Shown: one piece after another, positions 15,472 to 24,876 of the stretch
Position numbering within the stretch: the stretch's first letter is position 1
Layout of the letters: every line of letters starts with the position of its first letter
Source of the DNA: Nonomuraea sp. NBC_00507
GTDB taxonomy: Bacteria > Actinomycetota > Actinomycetes > Streptosporangiales > Streptosporangiaceae
Direction: 5' to 3'
NCBI RefSeq assembly: GCF_036013525.1
Contig: NZ_CP107853.1
Span: forward strand, 11,284,001 to 11,348,000
Length of the DNA: 64,000 nucleotides
Position numbers and translations under genes: made by a program
Notes under the pieces: generated by a model
What the model was told of the DNA's origin: nothing
The model's database searches: none
Seen by the model: the letters and a program-made list of their open reading frames with translations, nothing else

Positions 15472-16836
15472 ATGGCAAACCCGTTCACCCTGGGTGTCGC
15501 CTCCGGCGAGCCGATGCCCGACGGCGTGGTCCTCTGGACCCGCTTAGCCGTCGATCCACTCAACGCCGACCCTCTGCGGCCCGGCGGCATGGCTCCGCGG
15601 GCCGTCGAGGTCCGCTGGCAACTCGCCGAGGACGAACGGTTCACCCAGGGCCTGCGCCAGGGGACGCTCCAGGCGCTGCCGACCTGGGCGCACAGCGTGC
15701 ACGTCAGGGTGGCCGGGCTCAAGCCGGGCGCCGACTACTTCTACCGGTTCCGGGCGGGCGGCAACCTGAGCCCCGTCGGGCGCACCAGGACCGCGGACGA
15801 CCCGGCCGCGGCGCGGCCCGTGCGGTTCGCGATCGCCAACTGCCAGCGGTATGAGCACGGCTTCTACACCGCGTACCGGCATCTGGCCGAGGAGCGGCCC
15901 GACGTCGTCTTCCACGTCGGCGACTACATCTACGAGTCGCGCCAGGCCGCCACCGTCGTGCGGCCGCTGGGGCCGGTGCCCGGTGAGATCAGCAGGTTGC
16001 ACGAGTATCGCCTGCGCTACGCCCGCTACCGGACCGACCCCGACCTGCAGGCCGCCCACGCCGCCGCGCCCTGGGTGCCGACCTGGGATGATCATGAGGT
16101 GCTCGACAACTACCGGGGCAGGGGCGACGGATCGGCCGCGTTCCTGCGCCGCAGGGGCGCCGCCTACCAGGCCTACTACGAGAACCAGCCGCTCAGGGTG
16201 CGGCCGCAGGACGGGCATCTGCAGATGTACCGGCGGCGGACGTACGGGCTGGTCGCCGACTTCATGGTCCTGGACGTCCGCCAGCATCGCGACGCCGGCA
16301 GCATGCTCGGCGCCGCACAGGAGCAATGGCTGATGTCCCGGCTGCTCACCAGTCCGGTCAGGTGGCGGGTGCTGGTGCAGCCGCTGTTCTTCGCCCGCCG
16401 CTTCGTCCCAGGCCCGCCGCCAAACCTGCGCCCGGACTCCTGGGACGGTCACCAGGCCGAGCGCGCCCGCATCCTGGCCGCGACCGCGTCCGGGCTGGTC
16501 GTGTTCAGCGGGGACGTGCACAACTTCTGGGCGGGAGAGCTCAAGACGGACTTCCTCGATCCGGCTTCGGCCACGGTGGGGGTGGAGTTCGTGGGCAGCT
16601 CGATCAGCAGCCGACCGCCGCAGACCGACGGCCCCGCCGTGCTGGCCGCGAACCCCCACTTGAAGTTCTTCGACGACCGCCGGGGCTATCTGTCCTGCGT
16701 CGCCGGCCCCGACGAGCTGCGGGTGGCGGTGCGTGCGGTGGACTTCGTGGACAGGAGAGGAGCACCCATACGGACCGTGGCGGAGTTCCTCACCAAGGGA
16801 GATGGGTTGACGTCAGAAAATACCCCTAGCAAATAG
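15472..16836 (+). CDS. PhoD-like metallophosphatase without signal peptide
   Basis: 454 residues. The N-terminal Fn3-like PhoD_N domain starts almost at the first residue (FTLGVASGEPMPDGVVLWTRL) and the metallophosphatase domain follows: FHVGDYIYES near 144, WDDHEVLDN near 205, FSGDVHNFW near 345. PhoD enzymes are Ca/Fe-dependent phosphodiesterase/phosphatases, normally exported by Tat with an N-terminal RR leader. Here no leader precedes the mature-type start: the region upstream of ATG 15472 belongs to the end of fadA6 (4-nt gap). The protein may therefore be cytoplasmic. It could be cotranscribed with fadA6, though it has no evident role in steroid catabolism. Confidence 0.85.
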   Translation: MANPFTLGVASGEPMPDGVVLWTRLAVDPLNADPLRPGGMAPRAVEVRWQLAEDERFTQGLRQGTLQALPTWAHSVHVRVAGLKPGADYFYRFRAGGNLSPVGRTRTADDPAAARPVRFAIANCQRYEHGFYTAYRHLAEERPDVVFHVGDYIYESRQAATVVRPLGPVPGEISRLHEYRLRYARYRTDPDLQAAHAAAPWVPTWDDHEVLDNYRGRGDGSAAFLRRRGAAYQAYYENQPLRVRPQDGHLQMYRRRTYGLVADFMVLDVRQHRDAGSMLGAAQEQWLMSRLLTSPVRWRVLVQPLFFARRFVPGPPPNLRPDSWDGHQAERARILAATASGLVVFSGDVHNFWAGELKTDFLDPASATVGVEFVGSSISSRPPQTDGPAVLAANPHLKFFDDRRGYLSCVAGPDELRVAVRAVDFVDRRGAPIRTVAEFLTKGDGLTSENTPSK

Positions 16837-16850
16837 GAAACTTTCCTATT
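16832..16850. promoter_or_regulatory. 19-bp perfect palindrome at the nagZ promoter
   Basis: AATAGGAAACTTTCCTATT is a perfect inverted repeat around a central C, overlapping the last codon of the phosphatase gene and a TATTAG -10-like element; nagZ starts 11 nt after its end. It differs from the DasR site of GlcNAc regulons. Probably a sugar-responsive repressor site. Confidence 0.7.
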
Positions 16851-16861
16851 AGATTGCGGGC

Positions 16862-18346
16862 ATGCCCCAGAGCGGTGACCTGCTTCGCCTCGCCGACGCC
16901 GTCCTCTTCCCCGGTTTCGCGGGACGGACGCCCCCCGACTGGCTCCGTCGCAGACTCGGCGACGGGCTGGCGGGCGTGGTGCTGTTCTCCCGCAACATCG
17001 CCGGCCCCGGCCAGGTGGCCCGGCTGACCGCCGAGCTGCGTGCCGAGAACCCCTCGGTGCTCGTCGGCACGGACGAGGAGTCCGGCGAGGTCACCAGACT
17101 GGAGGTGGCCACCGGCAGCAGCCGCCCCGGTGGGTACGCGCTCGGCGTCGTGGACGACGTGGCCCTGACCGAGGCCCTCGCCCGGGACCTCGGCGGCGAC
17201 CTGGCAAACGCGGGCATCACGATCGACTTCGCCCCCTCGGCCGATGTGAACTCCAACCCGGACAACCCGGTCATCGGCCTGCGGGCGTTCGGCGCCGACC
17301 CGGTCCTGGTGGCCCGGCACACCCGGGCGTTCGTCCGCGGCCTGCAGTCGGCCGGCGTCGCCGCCTGCGCCAAGCACTTCCCCGGGCACGGGGACACCTC
17401 CATCGACTCCCACCACGGCGTGCCCGTGGTGGCCGGCGACGGGATCGAGGCCGCGCTGGTCCCTTTTCGCGAGGCGATCAAGGAGGGCGTCAAGGCCGTC
17501 ATGACCGGCCACCTCCTGGTGCCCTCGTACGACGCCGAGTTGCCCGCCACGCTCAGCCCCAAGGTTCTCACGGGGCTGCTCCGTGAGGAGCTGGGCTACG
17601 ACGGGATGATCATCACGGACGGCATCGAGATGGCCGCGGTGTCGGGGGTGTACGGGATCGGGGGCGCCTCCGCCCGCGCCATCGCCGCCGGAGCCGACGC
17701 GATCTGCATCGGCGGCGAGCGGGCCGACGAGGCCGTCGCCGTCGAGGTCCGCGACGCCATCGCCGCCGCCGTGACCGAAGGACTGCTGCCCGAGGAGCGG
17801 CTGGCCGACGCCGCTCGCCGGGTCCGCGAGCTGGCCGCCTGGGCCGCCTCCTCGGGCAGCCAGGCACAGGGGCACGAGAACGGCTACTTCGGCCTCACGG
17901 CCGCCCGCCGCGCCATCCGCATCACCCGCCGCTCCACGGCCCCGATCCTGCCCCTGCCCTCGGCCCCGTACGTGGTCGAACTGGCCCCGGAGATGAACCT
18001 GGCCATCGACAAGGGCACCCCCTGGGGCGTCGGCGAGCCCCTCACCCGCCTGCTGCCCGGCACCACGGTCACCCGCCTCGCGGTCGGCGAGGCGACCGGC
18101 GCCGCGCTGGAGCGCCTGATCGGCGAGGCCGTCTTCCGCCCTCTGGTGATCGTGGTCCGCGACGCGCACCGCTACGCCTGGCAGGCCGAGGCCCTGCGGC
18201 ACCTCCTCAGCGCCCGCCCGGACGGGGTCGTGGTCGAGATGGGCCTGCCCGCCCGCTCGGACCTGGGCGCCGTCCACATCGCCACGTACGGCTCCGCACG
18301 GGTCTGCGGGCAGGCGGCGGCCGAGGTTCTGACCGGTAGTGTGTGA
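16862..18346 (+). CDS. nagZ: Glycoside hydrolase family 3 beta-N-acetylhexosaminidase (NagZ type)
   Basis: 494 residues. The NagZ signature KHFPGHGDTSIDSHHG (171-186) carries the His of the Asp-His dyad typical of this subfamily, and the nucleophile is Asp254 in DGMIITDGIEM. Residues 1-330 make the TIM barrel; the remaining ~160 form the GH3 C-terminal alpha/beta domain, as in other long actinobacterial members (E. coli NagZ stops after the barrel). It has no signal peptide, so it acts in the cytoplasm on GlcNAc-containing muropeptides or imported chito-oligosaccharides. The perfect palindrome upstream suggests sugar-dependent control. The amino-sugar import genes at 23-29 kb would provide a compatible pathway. 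Confidence 0.88.
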   Translation: MPQSGDLLRLADAVLFPGFAGRTPPDWLRRRLGDGLAGVVLFSRNIAGPGQVARLTAELRAENPSVLVGTDEESGEVTRLEVATGSSRPGGYALGVVDDVALTEALARDLGGDLANAGITIDFAPSADVNSNPDNPVIGLRAFGADPVLVARHTRAFVRGLQSAGVAACAKHFPGHGDTSIDSHHGVPVVAGDGIEAALVPFREAIKEGVKAVMTGHLLVPSYDAELPATLSPKVLTGLLREELGYDGMIITDGIEMAAVSGVYGIGGASARAIAAGADAICIGGERADEAVAVEVRDAIAAAVTEGLLPEERLADAARRVRELAAWAASSGSQAQGHENGYFGLTAARRAIRITRRSTAPILPLPSAPYVVELAPEMNLAIDKGTPWGVGEPLTRLLPGTTVTRLAVGEATGAALERLIGEAVFRPLVIVVRDAHRYAWQAEALRHLLSARPDGVVVEMGLPARSDLGAVHIATYGSARVCGQAAAEVLTGSV

Positions 18347-18350
18347 CACC

Positions 18351-19022
18351 GTGAATTTCGACGGCGAGGACCTCTCACGCAAAGCGCTGGCCGACCGCCT
18401 ACCGCCGGACGAGCCGCACGTCTTTCGCGACTGCGACCTCACCGAGACCGACCTGTGGGGCGCCTCGCTGGCCGGGGCCCGGTTCGAGTCCTGTGTTCTG
18501 GAGCAGACCGACTTCCGCAAGGCCGACCTGGATGGGGCGGTGTTCACGGGCGGTGGCGGGATGCGGACCCGGTTCAGCGACGCCGACCTCATCGACGTCA
18601 CGTTCACGGACGTGGACCTGTCGTCGGCGCAGTTCGGCGGGGCGCTGCTGACGGACGTCTCGTTCACCGGGTGCCGCATGATCGGCGCCTCCCTGACGGC
18701 GTCCCGTGGCACCGGCTTCAAGATCGCCCGCTCCAACCTGACCCTGGCCAATCTGGGCGGTTGCTCGCTGCGCGGTGAGGCCATCGAGGGCGTGCGTTTC
18801 GACGACGCCGACCTGTCGGGGTGCGACTTCACCGAGGCCACGTTCAGCGACTGCCGCTTCATCGGGACGCGCCTGCTGAACACGAAGTTCACGAAGGCCG
18901 ATCTGCGGGGAGCCGATCTGGGGCAGCCGGACGACGCCAAGCTGCGGGCCTTCGCCGGCGCCATCATCAACCAGACCCAGGCCAACGCCATCCTCGCCGC
19001 CCGCGGCATCACCGTCCTCTGA
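18351..19022 (+). CDS. Pentapeptide-repeat protein
   Basis: 223 residues (GTG 18351; GTG 18339 overlapping nagZ is possible). The sequence consists of A(D/N)Lxx-like pentads in two blocks, for example DCDLTETDLWGASLAGARF, ADLIDVTFTDVDL and DADLSGCDFTEATF, which fold as a right-handed quadrilateral beta-helix. Related proteins (MfpA, Qnr) mimic DNA and protect gyrase from quinolones, but most family members have no known role and the fit here is general only. A GGGGMRTRFSDA insertion interrupts the repeats near residue 66; a 39-bp copy of exactly this part occurs at 12768-12806. Almost contiguous with nagZ. Confidence 0.85.
   Translation: MNFDGEDLSRKALADRLPPDEPHVFRDCDLTETDLWGASLAGARFESCVLEQTDFRKADLDGAVFTGGGGMRTRFSDADLIDVTFTDVDLSSAQFGGALLTDVSFTGCRMIGASLTASRGTGFKIARSNLTLANLGGCSLRGEAIEGVRFDDADLSGCDFTEATFSDCRFIGTRLLNTKFTKADLRGADLGQPDDAKLRAFAGAIINQTQANAILAARGITVL
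18547..18585 (+). repeat. 39-bp repeat, intact copy inside pentapeptide gene
   Basis: Identical to the reverse complement of 12768-12806. Encodes the Gly-rich break GGGGMRTRFSDA in the pentapeptide protein. Confidence 0.75.
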
Positions 19023-19031
19023 CCGTCGCCG

Positions 19032-19880
19032 TCACCTGGTCCACAACGCGTCCTGCACCGCCTGGACCAGGGCCATCAGCTCCGGCGTGACCCGGTCCTT
19101 CGACCAGGCCAGCGCGTACGTGATCCGCAGGTCGCCCGCGTCCAGCGGCACGAACCGCACGTCGTCCCGCCTGATGCTCCTGACCAGCAGCTGCGGGATG
19201 GGCAGCAGGCCCGCGCCGGCGGCCACCAGGTCGAGTGCCGCGGCGAAGTCGTCGTCGGCCACCATGCGGGAGCGGCCTGGCAGGCCGGTCCACGGGCGGG
19301 TGCCCGGTGTGAGGAGCACCTGGCCGGCCAGGTCGGCCGCGCCCGCCTTCTGGGCGGAGGCCAGCCGGTGGCCGGCGGGGACGGCGAGGTGGTCGACGGT
19401 CACGTGGAACCTGGCCGCCGTGACGAAATGGGCCGGTGCCGGGGTGGCCAGGATGGCGGCCGAGACCTGGCCGTCCGTGAGCGCTTGGGCCGCCGCCCCC
19501 CGGCCCGCGACCGTGAGCTCCACGCCGATCGGCGGGTTGCGTCCCGCGAGACGTCTGACGATCCGCGCCGCCAGCGTGCCCACCAGTGGTGGATAAGCAA
19601 GGTGAATGGTCGGGCGGGCGAGCCTGGCCGCTTCGGCGGTGAACGCCCGGGCCGATTCGAGCATTTGCTCCGCGTACGGCAGCAGCGCCTTGCCCTCGGC
19701 GGTGAGCCGCACCTCGCGGGCGGTGCGGTCGAAGAGCTTGACGCCGGCGGCGCGCTCGAGGCGGGTGATGGCCTGGCTCATGGCGGGCTGCGACATGCCC
19801 AGGTCCGCGGCGGCGGCGGAGAAGCTGAGTCGCGCCGCGACCCGCGTGAAGCAGTGGATCTCCCTGAGCATAAGCAGCAT
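19032..19880 (-). CDS. LysR-family regulator divergent from metE
   Basis: 282 residues from ATG 19880 (ATG 19871 possible). The winged helix-turn-helix is at the N-terminus: [33 protein letters not shown]. The rest is a type-2 periplasmic-binding-like effector domain starting around TIHLAYPP. It is transcribed away from metE with 79 nt between the starts, the classic layout in which a LysR protein (as MetR in enterobacteria) controls the divergent methionine synthase gene. Sequence similarity to MetR is only general, so the effector may or may not be homocysteine. No other target is evident. Confidence 0.85.
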   Translation of the reverse strand: MLLMLREIHCFTRVAARLSFSAAAADLGMSQPAMSQAITRLERAAGVKLFDRTAREVRLTAEGKALLPYAEQMLESARAFTAEAARLARPTIHLAYPPLVGTLAARIVRRLAGRNPPIGVELTVAGRGAAAQALTDGQVSAAILATPAPAHFVTAARFHVTVDHLAVPAGHRLASAQKAGAADLAGQVLLTPGTRPWTGLPGRSRMVADDDFAAALDLVAAGAGLLPIPQLLVRSIRRDDVRFVPLDAGDLRITYALAWSKDRVTPELMALVQAVQDALWTR

Positions 19881-19959
19881 CAATACATGGTGCACGACTG
19901 TCCGGGTACTCGGCACGATCACAACGATCTGTCGTCCGACGTCACAGGGAGTTGAGAAG

Positions 19960-22107
19960 ATGTCGCCGTTCCCCAAGTCCACCGTGCTGGGTTACCCGAG
20001 GATCGGGCCGCGGAGGGAGCTGAAGCGGGCGCTGGAGTCTTACTGGGATGGGCGCTCGAGCCGGGCGGAGCTCGACCGGGTGGGCGCCGGGATCCGGGAG
20101 CGCACCTGGCGCAGGCTGGCCGAGCTCGGCCTGGAGGGGCTGCCGTCGAACACGTTCTCGCTGTATGACCAGGTGCTGGACACGGCCGTGCTGCTCGGCG
20201 CGGTGCCCGAGCGGTATCGCGCGGCCGAGGACCCCTACTTCGCGATGGCCCGCGGCACCGAGGGGCTGGCGCCGCTGCGGATGACGAAGTGGTTCGACAC
20301 GAACTACCACTACATCGTGCCGGAGATCGGTCCTGACACCGTGTTCAAACTGGACGCGAGCAAGCCGCTGGGCGAGGTGCGGGAGGCGCGCGCGCTCGGC
20401 TACGAGACGCGGCCGGTGGTGATCGGACCGGTGACGTTCCTGCTGCTGGCCGGTGCGCTGGAGCGGCTGGACGACGTGCTGGGCTGCTACGAGGAGCTGC
20501 TCGGCGCGCTGGCCGCCCAGGGCGTCGCGTGGGTCCAGCTGGACGAGCCGGCGCTGGTGGCGGACCGGACATCGGAAGAGCTGGCCGCGGTGCGGACCGC
20601 CTACGAGCGGCTGGGGGCGGTGGGCTCGCGGCCCGGGTTGTTCGTGGCGTCCTACTTCGGGGATCTCGGGGAGACCCTGCCGGTGCTGGCCGGCACGCCG
20701 GTGGAGGCCATCGGGATCGACCTGGTGCGGGGCGGGGTCCCCGTCATCGATCTGACCGGGAAGACCGTGGTCGCCGGTGTCGTGTCCGGGCGGGACGTGT
20801 GGCGGACCTCGCCCGAGCGGGCGCTGGCCGCGCTCGGCTCCGTGCGGGCCTCGCAGGTGACGGTGAGCACCTCGTGCTCGCTCCTGCACGTGCCCTACGA
20901 CGTGGAGGCCGAGCCGGAGCTGGATGCGACGCTGAGGTCGCGGCTGGCGTTCGCGGAGCAGAAGGTGGCCGAGGTGGTGGCACTCGCGGCCGCCGACTTC
21001 ACCGGGCCTGCGCCGGCCGTGCCCTCGGTGCCGCTGGCGGAGCCGGTGGTCGCGGAGGGACGCGGCCCGTACGCGGTGCGGGCCGCGGCGCAGGCCGCGC
21101 ACCTGCGGTTGCCGCCGCTGCCGATCACCACGATCGGCTCGTTCCCGCAGACCGGCGAGCTGCGCGCGGCCCGGGCGGCGGTGACGGCGGGGACGCTGAC
21201 GCAGGCGGAGTACGAGCGGCGGGTCGAGGCCGAGATCGAGCACGTCATCCGGGTGCAGGAGCGGCTCGGCCTCGACGTCCTCGTGCACGGCGAGCCGGAG
21301 CGCAACGACATGGTGCAGTACTTCGCCGAGCACCTCGACGGCTTCGCGGTCACCAGGAACGGCTGGGTCCAGTCGTACGGCTCGCGCTGCACCCGGCCGC
21401 CGATCCTGCACGGCGACGTCGCCCGGCCTGAGCCGATCACGGTGCGGTGGGCCACATATGCGCAGTCGCTTACCGACAAACCCGTCAAGGGCATGCTCAC
21501 CGGGCCGGTCACGATCGTGGCCTGGTCGTTCGTCCGCGACGACCTGCCGCTGCGGGACGTGGTCTTCCAGGTGGCGGACGCGGTGCGGGAGGAGGTCCGT
21601 GACCTGGAGGCGGCCGGGGTGTCGATCGTCCAGGTGGACGAGCCGGCGCTGCGTGAGCTGCTGCCGCTGCGACGGGCCGCCCAGGACGAGTACCTGGAGT
21701 GGGCGGTGGCCGCGTACCGGCGGGCCACCTCGGGGGCCGGCGATCGCACACAGATCCACACCCACCTGTGCTACTCCGACGCCGACCAGATCCTGGCCGC
21801 CATCGACGGGCTGGACGCGGACGTGACCACGATCGAGTCCGCCCGGTCGGGGGCGCGGATCCTGGGAGCGGTGGAGTCGTTCGGGCGCGGGCTCGGGCCG
21901 GGCGTGTACGACATCCACTCGCCGCGGGTGCCGGGGGCCGCGGAGGTCGAGGACCTGCTGCGCCGGACGGTGCGGGCGCTGCCGCTCGAGCGGGTCTGGG
22001 TCAATCCGGACTGCGGGCTGAAGACGCGGACGTACGAGCAGGTGGAGGCGGCCCTGGCGAACGTGGTCACCGCCACCCGCAGGCTACGTGCCGAGCTTCA
22101 GGCGTAG
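19960..22107 (+). CDS. metE: Cobalamin-independent methionine synthase
   Basis: 715 residues, ATG 19960. Two TIM barrels: the N-terminal one starts [21 protein letters not shown], the C-terminal one at [15 protein letters not shown] near residue 388. Zinc and homocysteine site residues are visible: His and Cys in HTHLCYSD, Glu in TIESARSG and Cys in NPDCGLKTR. The enzyme transfers a methyl group from 5-methyltetrahydropteroyl-triglutamate to homocysteine in the cytoplasm. Slightly shorter than the usual ~750 residues. Actinobacterial metE genes often follow a cobalamin riboswitch; here only 79 nt separate it from the divergent LysR start, so no full riboswitch fits and control is probably by that regulator. 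Confidence 0.95.
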   Translation: MSPFPKSTVLGYPRIGPRRELKRALESYWDGRSSRAELDRVGAGIRERTWRRLAELGLEGLPSNTFSLYDQVLDTAVLLGAVPERYRAAEDPYFAMARGTEGLAPLRMTKWFDTNYHYIVPEIGPDTVFKLDASKPLGEVREARALGYETRPVVIGPVTFLLLAGALERLDDVLGCYEELLGALAAQGVAWVQLDEPALVADRTSEELAAVRTAYERLGAVGSRPGLFVASYFGDLGETLPVLAGTPVEAIGIDLVRGGVPVIDLTGKTVVAGVVSGRDVWRTSPERALAALGSVRASQVTVSTSCSLLHVPYDVEAEPELDATLRSRLAFAEQKVAEVVALAAADFTGPAPAVPSVPLAEPVVAEGRGPYAVRAAAQAAHLRLPPLPITTIGSFPQTGELRAARAAVTAGTLTQAEYERRVEAEIEHVIRVQERLGLDVLVHGEPERNDMVQYFAEHLDGFAVTRNGWVQSYGSRCTRPPILHGDVARPEPITVRWATYAQSLTDKPVKGMLTGPVTIVAWSFVRDDLPLRDVVFQVADAVREEVRDLEAAGVSIVQVDEPALRELLPLRRAAQDEYLEWAVAAYRRATSGAGDRTQIHTHLCYSDADQILAAIDGLDADVTTIESARSGARILGAVESFGRGLGPGVYDIHSPRVPGAAEVEDLLRRTVRALPLERVWVNPDCGLKTRTYEQVEAALANVVTATRRLRAELQA

Positions 22108-22649
22108 CGCTCGGTGAACTCCTCGATCGTCATTCCGAACAGCACCTCGTCGTCATAGTGACCGGCGTGGTAGTGGCTCCTGCGCCGGCGGCCTTCCTCG
22201 ACGAAGCCCAGCCGCCGGTGCAGGGCCAGCGACGCGTCGTTGGAGGCGTAGACCCACGCCTCGGCCTTCTGGAAGCGGCGCTCGAAGAACATGTAGCGCA
22301 GCAGGATCACGATGGCGTCGCCGGCGTAGCCCTTGCGCTGGTGTGGGGTGCCGACGCTGATCCCGTAGGCGAAGGTGCCGTGCTCGCGGGCGGCCTGGTG
22401 CGTGTTGAGCGTCCCGACCGGGACGTTGCCGTCCCTGGTGGCGATCACCAGTCTGAATTCGTCGAGATCCTTTTCCCGCTCGGCCTCCTCCGCTGCCCAC
22501 TTCCTGGCGTAGGCGGCCGAGATGGGCGGATGGAGCCGCCAGCCGTTCCTGACCGCGTCGGAGTCCTCGTTGAAGGCGTGGAACGCCTCCCAGTCCTCGG
22601 GCTCCATGGCGCGCAGGCGAACGCGCTCTCCCACCCATGCCGATCTCAT
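22098..22649 (-). CDS. GNAT N-acetyltransferase (RimJ/RimL type)
   Basis: 183 residues. Typical opening [17 protein letters not shown] and acetyl-CoA loop [21 protein letters not shown] (Q-R-x-G-x-A/G near residues 102-112), followed by [19 protein letters not shown], the C-terminal GNAT motif. It should acetylate an amine; the RimJ/L subgroup acts on ribosomal protein N-termini, small molecules or antibiotics, and the substrate here is unknown. It is convergent to metE and the two stop regions overlap by 10 nt. Confidence 0.88.
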   Translation of the reverse strand: MRSAWVGERVRLRAMEPEDWEAFHAFNEDSDAVRNGWRLHPPISAAYARKWAAEEAEREKDLDEFRLVIATRDGNVPVGTLNTHQAAREHGTFAYGISVGTPHQRKGYAGDAIVILLRYMFFERRFQKAEAWVYASNDASLALHRRLGFVEEGRRRRSHYHAGHYDDEVLFGMTIEEFTERYA

Positions 22650-22667
22650 GGGACGAAGGAAAGCAGA

Positions 22668-22961
22668 TCACCGCCAGGGATCGCGAGCCATTTTCGCGTC
22701 GGCCCGCTCCTGGTGCCGGTGCCCCCCGGCCAGGTCGACCCACACCTTGGCGGCGCGGGCATAGCTTCCTCTGGCGGTCTCTTGGTAACACCCATCATCG
22801 GTACGGCGCCGGACGAAGAATTCGGCGCCTTCTGAGCACAGGATGTATTCCTCGCAGCAGGATGCCTCGACCACCGCTGGGAGTCGGCTCCTAGGGGCGT
22901 GCGGTCTCCAGTCGCACATGGAGGCCCACCACGAAGAGAAGCTGTCCGGATGCCTGAGCAC
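22668..22961 (-). CDS. Small hypothetical protein
   Basis: About 97 residues from GTG 22961 (ATG 22920 would give 83). I do not recognise a family with certainty. The middle EEYILCSEGAEFFVRRRTDDGCYQE reads as two beta strands and a turn, followed by TARGSYARAAKVWVDLAGGH, a helix; this layout is seen in many small actinomycete hypothetical proteins. Adjacent cysteines (ASCCEE) are notable. No signal peptide. The gene ends 19 nt from the start of the acetyltransferase on the same strand, so they might be cotranscribed. The start is uncertain because no well-spaced ribosome-binding site is seen. Confidence 0.5.
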   Translation of the reverse strand: MLRHPDSFSSWWASMCDWRPHAPRSRLPAVVEASCCEEYILCSEGAEFFVRRRTDDGCYQETARGSYARAAKVWVDLAGGHRHQERADAKMARDPWR

Positions 22962-23047
22962 GATCAACGACCCACCTCCCGAAATGCGTCCATAACTATT
23001 CCGGCAGATGTGACGTTGCCTCAAGGTAGCAGTGCGGTTGCGCTGCG

Positions 23048-23965
23048 TTATTTCAGGGCTCCAGATGTCAGGCCTGACTGGATCTGGCGCTGGAAGACCG
23101 TGTAGACGACCAGCATGGGGAGGATGGCCAGGGTCAGGGCGGCGAACAGGGCCGACCAGTCCTGGTCATATCCGGCGGCGGTGGAGATGTCGGCGATGCC
23201 CTGGGTCAGCACCCACTTGTCCCGTTCCTGGAGCAGCACCAGCGGGAGCTGGTACTGGTTCCACTGGCCCAGGATGTTGAAGATCGTGATGCTGATGATG
23301 CCGGGCCGGGCCATCGGCAGCATGATCTGGAAGAACACCCGCGTGTGCGACGCGCCGTCCACCATCGCCGCCTCCCCCACCGCGGTCGGCAGCGTGCGGA
23401 AGAAGGCCGACAGAAAGAAGACGGTGAACGGCATCGAGTACGCGATGTAGACCAGGACCAGCCCCGCGTGCGTGTTCAGGCCGATGAACGGGCCGACGAG
23501 CGGCACGTTGCCCATGTTCTGCACGACGAAGAACAGCGGGGTCAGTGCCAGATAGACCGGGAACGCCAGGCCCGAGACGAACAGCAGGTAGACCGCGCGG
23601 TTGCCGCGAAAGGGGTAGCGGGCCAGCACGTAGGCGGCCATCGAGCCGATGAGCATGGTGCCGAACGTGCTGAACGACACCACGATGACGCTGTTGAGCA
23701 TGTACTGGCCGATGTGCGCCTGCTCCCACGCCCTGGCGAAGTTGTCCCAGCGCAGTGCGGCGGGCAGCGACCAGGCGTCGCCGAAGATCTCATCCTCGCT
23801 CTTGACCGAGGCCAGGAACGTCCACAAGATCGGCACCACCGTCAGCAGCGTCCACACCAGCAGCGCCAGGTGCGTGAGCACGCCCAGCGGCCCGAGGCGC
23901 CGCCTGCGCTCCTGGCGGGCGAGCTTGCGGGAGTTCGCCACCGTCCACGAGGTCATCGTTGTCAT
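23048..23965 (-). CDS. Carbohydrate ABC transporter permease (MalG/NgcG-like)
   Basis: 305 residues from ATG 23965, which overlaps the stop of the upstream permease gene by one base. Six membrane segments are apparent (starting LALLVWTLLTVVPILWTFLA) and the EAA loop, which docks on the ATPase, is EAAMVDGASHTRVFFQIMLP near residues 205-224. It ends in the usual ...QRQIQSGLTSGALK tail of this family. With the upstream permease and binding protein it forms a sugar importer; no ATPase gene is present, as is normal in actinomycetes where a shared MsiK serves several importers. See the binding protein for the substrate argument. Confidence 0.9.
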   Translation of the reverse strand: MTTMTSWTVANSRKLARQERRRRLGPLGVLTHLALLVWTLLTVVPILWTFLASVKSEDEIFGDAWSLPAALRWDNFARAWEQAHIGQYMLNSVIVVSFSTFGTMLIGSMAAYVLARYPFRGNRAVYLLFVSGLAFPVYLALTPLFFVVQNMGNVPLVGPFIGLNTHAGLVLVYIAYSMPFTVFFLSAFFRTLPTAVGEAAMVDGASHTRVFFQIMLPMARPGIISITIFNILGQWNQYQLPLVLLQERDKWVLTQGIADISTAAGYDQDWSALFAALTLAILPMLVVYTVFQRQIQSGLTSGALK

Positions 23966-24876
23966 CAGTACTCGATTCGTTCGCGTCGGGACAGGCGCAG
24001 CGAGAGGATCGCGAAGCCGACGGTGAAGAAGAACATCACGACGCCGAGAGCCGAGGCGTAGCCGAACCGGAAATACTGGAACGCGTTGCGGTAGATCTCG
24101 GCCGCCATGACCGTGGTCGAGAAGTCGGGGCCGCCGTGCTGGTCGGTCATCACCCAGACGATCGCGAACACGTCCAGGGCGAGGATGCCCAGGTAGACCC
24201 AGGCCACCTGGACGGTGTCCCAGAGCAGCGGCAGCGTGATGCGGAAGAAGAGGCTGAGGCGGCCCGCTCCGTCGATCTGCGCGGCCTCGAACATGTCCCT
24301 GGGGATGGAGGCCAGGCCGGCGGAGAAGAGCACGACGTAGAAGCCGACCGCCTGCCACACCATGACGCCCAGCACCGACCAGAACGCCACGTCCGGGTCG
24401 GACAGGAAGCCGATCGGCGAGATGCCCAGCGCCATCATCGGGCCGTTCAGCATGCCGCTGCCGTCCGGCCGGAACACCTGCTGGAACAGCACCGCCACCA
24501 CCGCGACGGCCAGGACCTGCGGGAAGAAGAACACCACCCGGTAGAACTTCGACCCGCGGATCCCCGTCAGGCCCTGCGGTCCGCCCACGTTGAGCAGGAA
24601 GGCGAAGAACAGGGCGATGACGATCGTGATCAGCGGCAACAGGAGCAGCAACGCGCCGTTGTGGCTGACGGCCTTCCAGAACGTCCCGTCGCCGAGCAGC
24701 CGCTCGAAGTTGTCCAGGCCGATGAAGCGCGGCGTGGCCGTCACGCCGCGCCAGTCGGTCATCGCGATGTAGAACGCCTGGATGTACGGCGAGATGACGT
24801 AAACCAGGTAGAGAATCACCGGGGCTGCCAGGAACGAGGTGATGAACAGCCCACGGCGATACCTATTGAAGATCAT
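23965..24876 (-). CDS. Carbohydrate ABC transporter permease (MalF/NgcF-like)
   Basis: 303 residues. Six hydrophobic helices, the first FITSFLAAPVILYLVYVISP; the EAA loop FEAAQIDGAGRLSLFFRITLP lies near residues 197-217. Its ATG overlaps the stop of the binding-protein gene (TAATG) and its own stop overlaps the next permease ATG, so the three are one translationally coupled operon. MalF-type partner of the downstream MalG-type permease, in the cytoplasmic membrane. Confidence 0.9.
   Translation of the reverse strand: MIFNRYRRGLFITSFLAAPVILYLVYVISPYIQAFYIAMTDWRGVTATPRFIGLDNFERLLGDGTFWKAVSHNGALLLLLPLITIVIALFFAFLLNVGGPQGLTGIRGSKFYRVVFFFPQVLAVAVVAVLFQQVFRPDGSGMLNGPMMALGISPIGFLSDPDVAFWSVLGVMVWQAVGFYVVLFSAGLASIPRDMFEAAQIDGAGRLSLFFRITLPLLWDTVQVAWVYLGILALDVFAIVWVMTDQHGGPDFSTTVMAAEIYRNAFQYFRFGYASALGVVMFFFTVGFAILSLRLSRRERIEY

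Noticed and set aside
16826..19012. 728-codon open frame on the minus strand opposite nagZ and the pentapeptide gene
   Set aside because: It is low-complexity and Arg/Gly/His-rich with no motif, and is the antisense shadow of two well-supported genes on the plus strand.
18351..19022. Quinolone-resistance Qnr/MfpA assignment for the pentapeptide protein
   Set aside because: The repeat pattern is general for the family and interrupted by a Gly-rich break; nothing specific for gyrase mimicry can be seen.
19881..19959. Possible cobalamin riboswitch before metE
   Set aside because: Only 79 nt separate the divergent starts and no B12-box-like element is visible; a cobalamin riboswitch needs roughly 200 nt.
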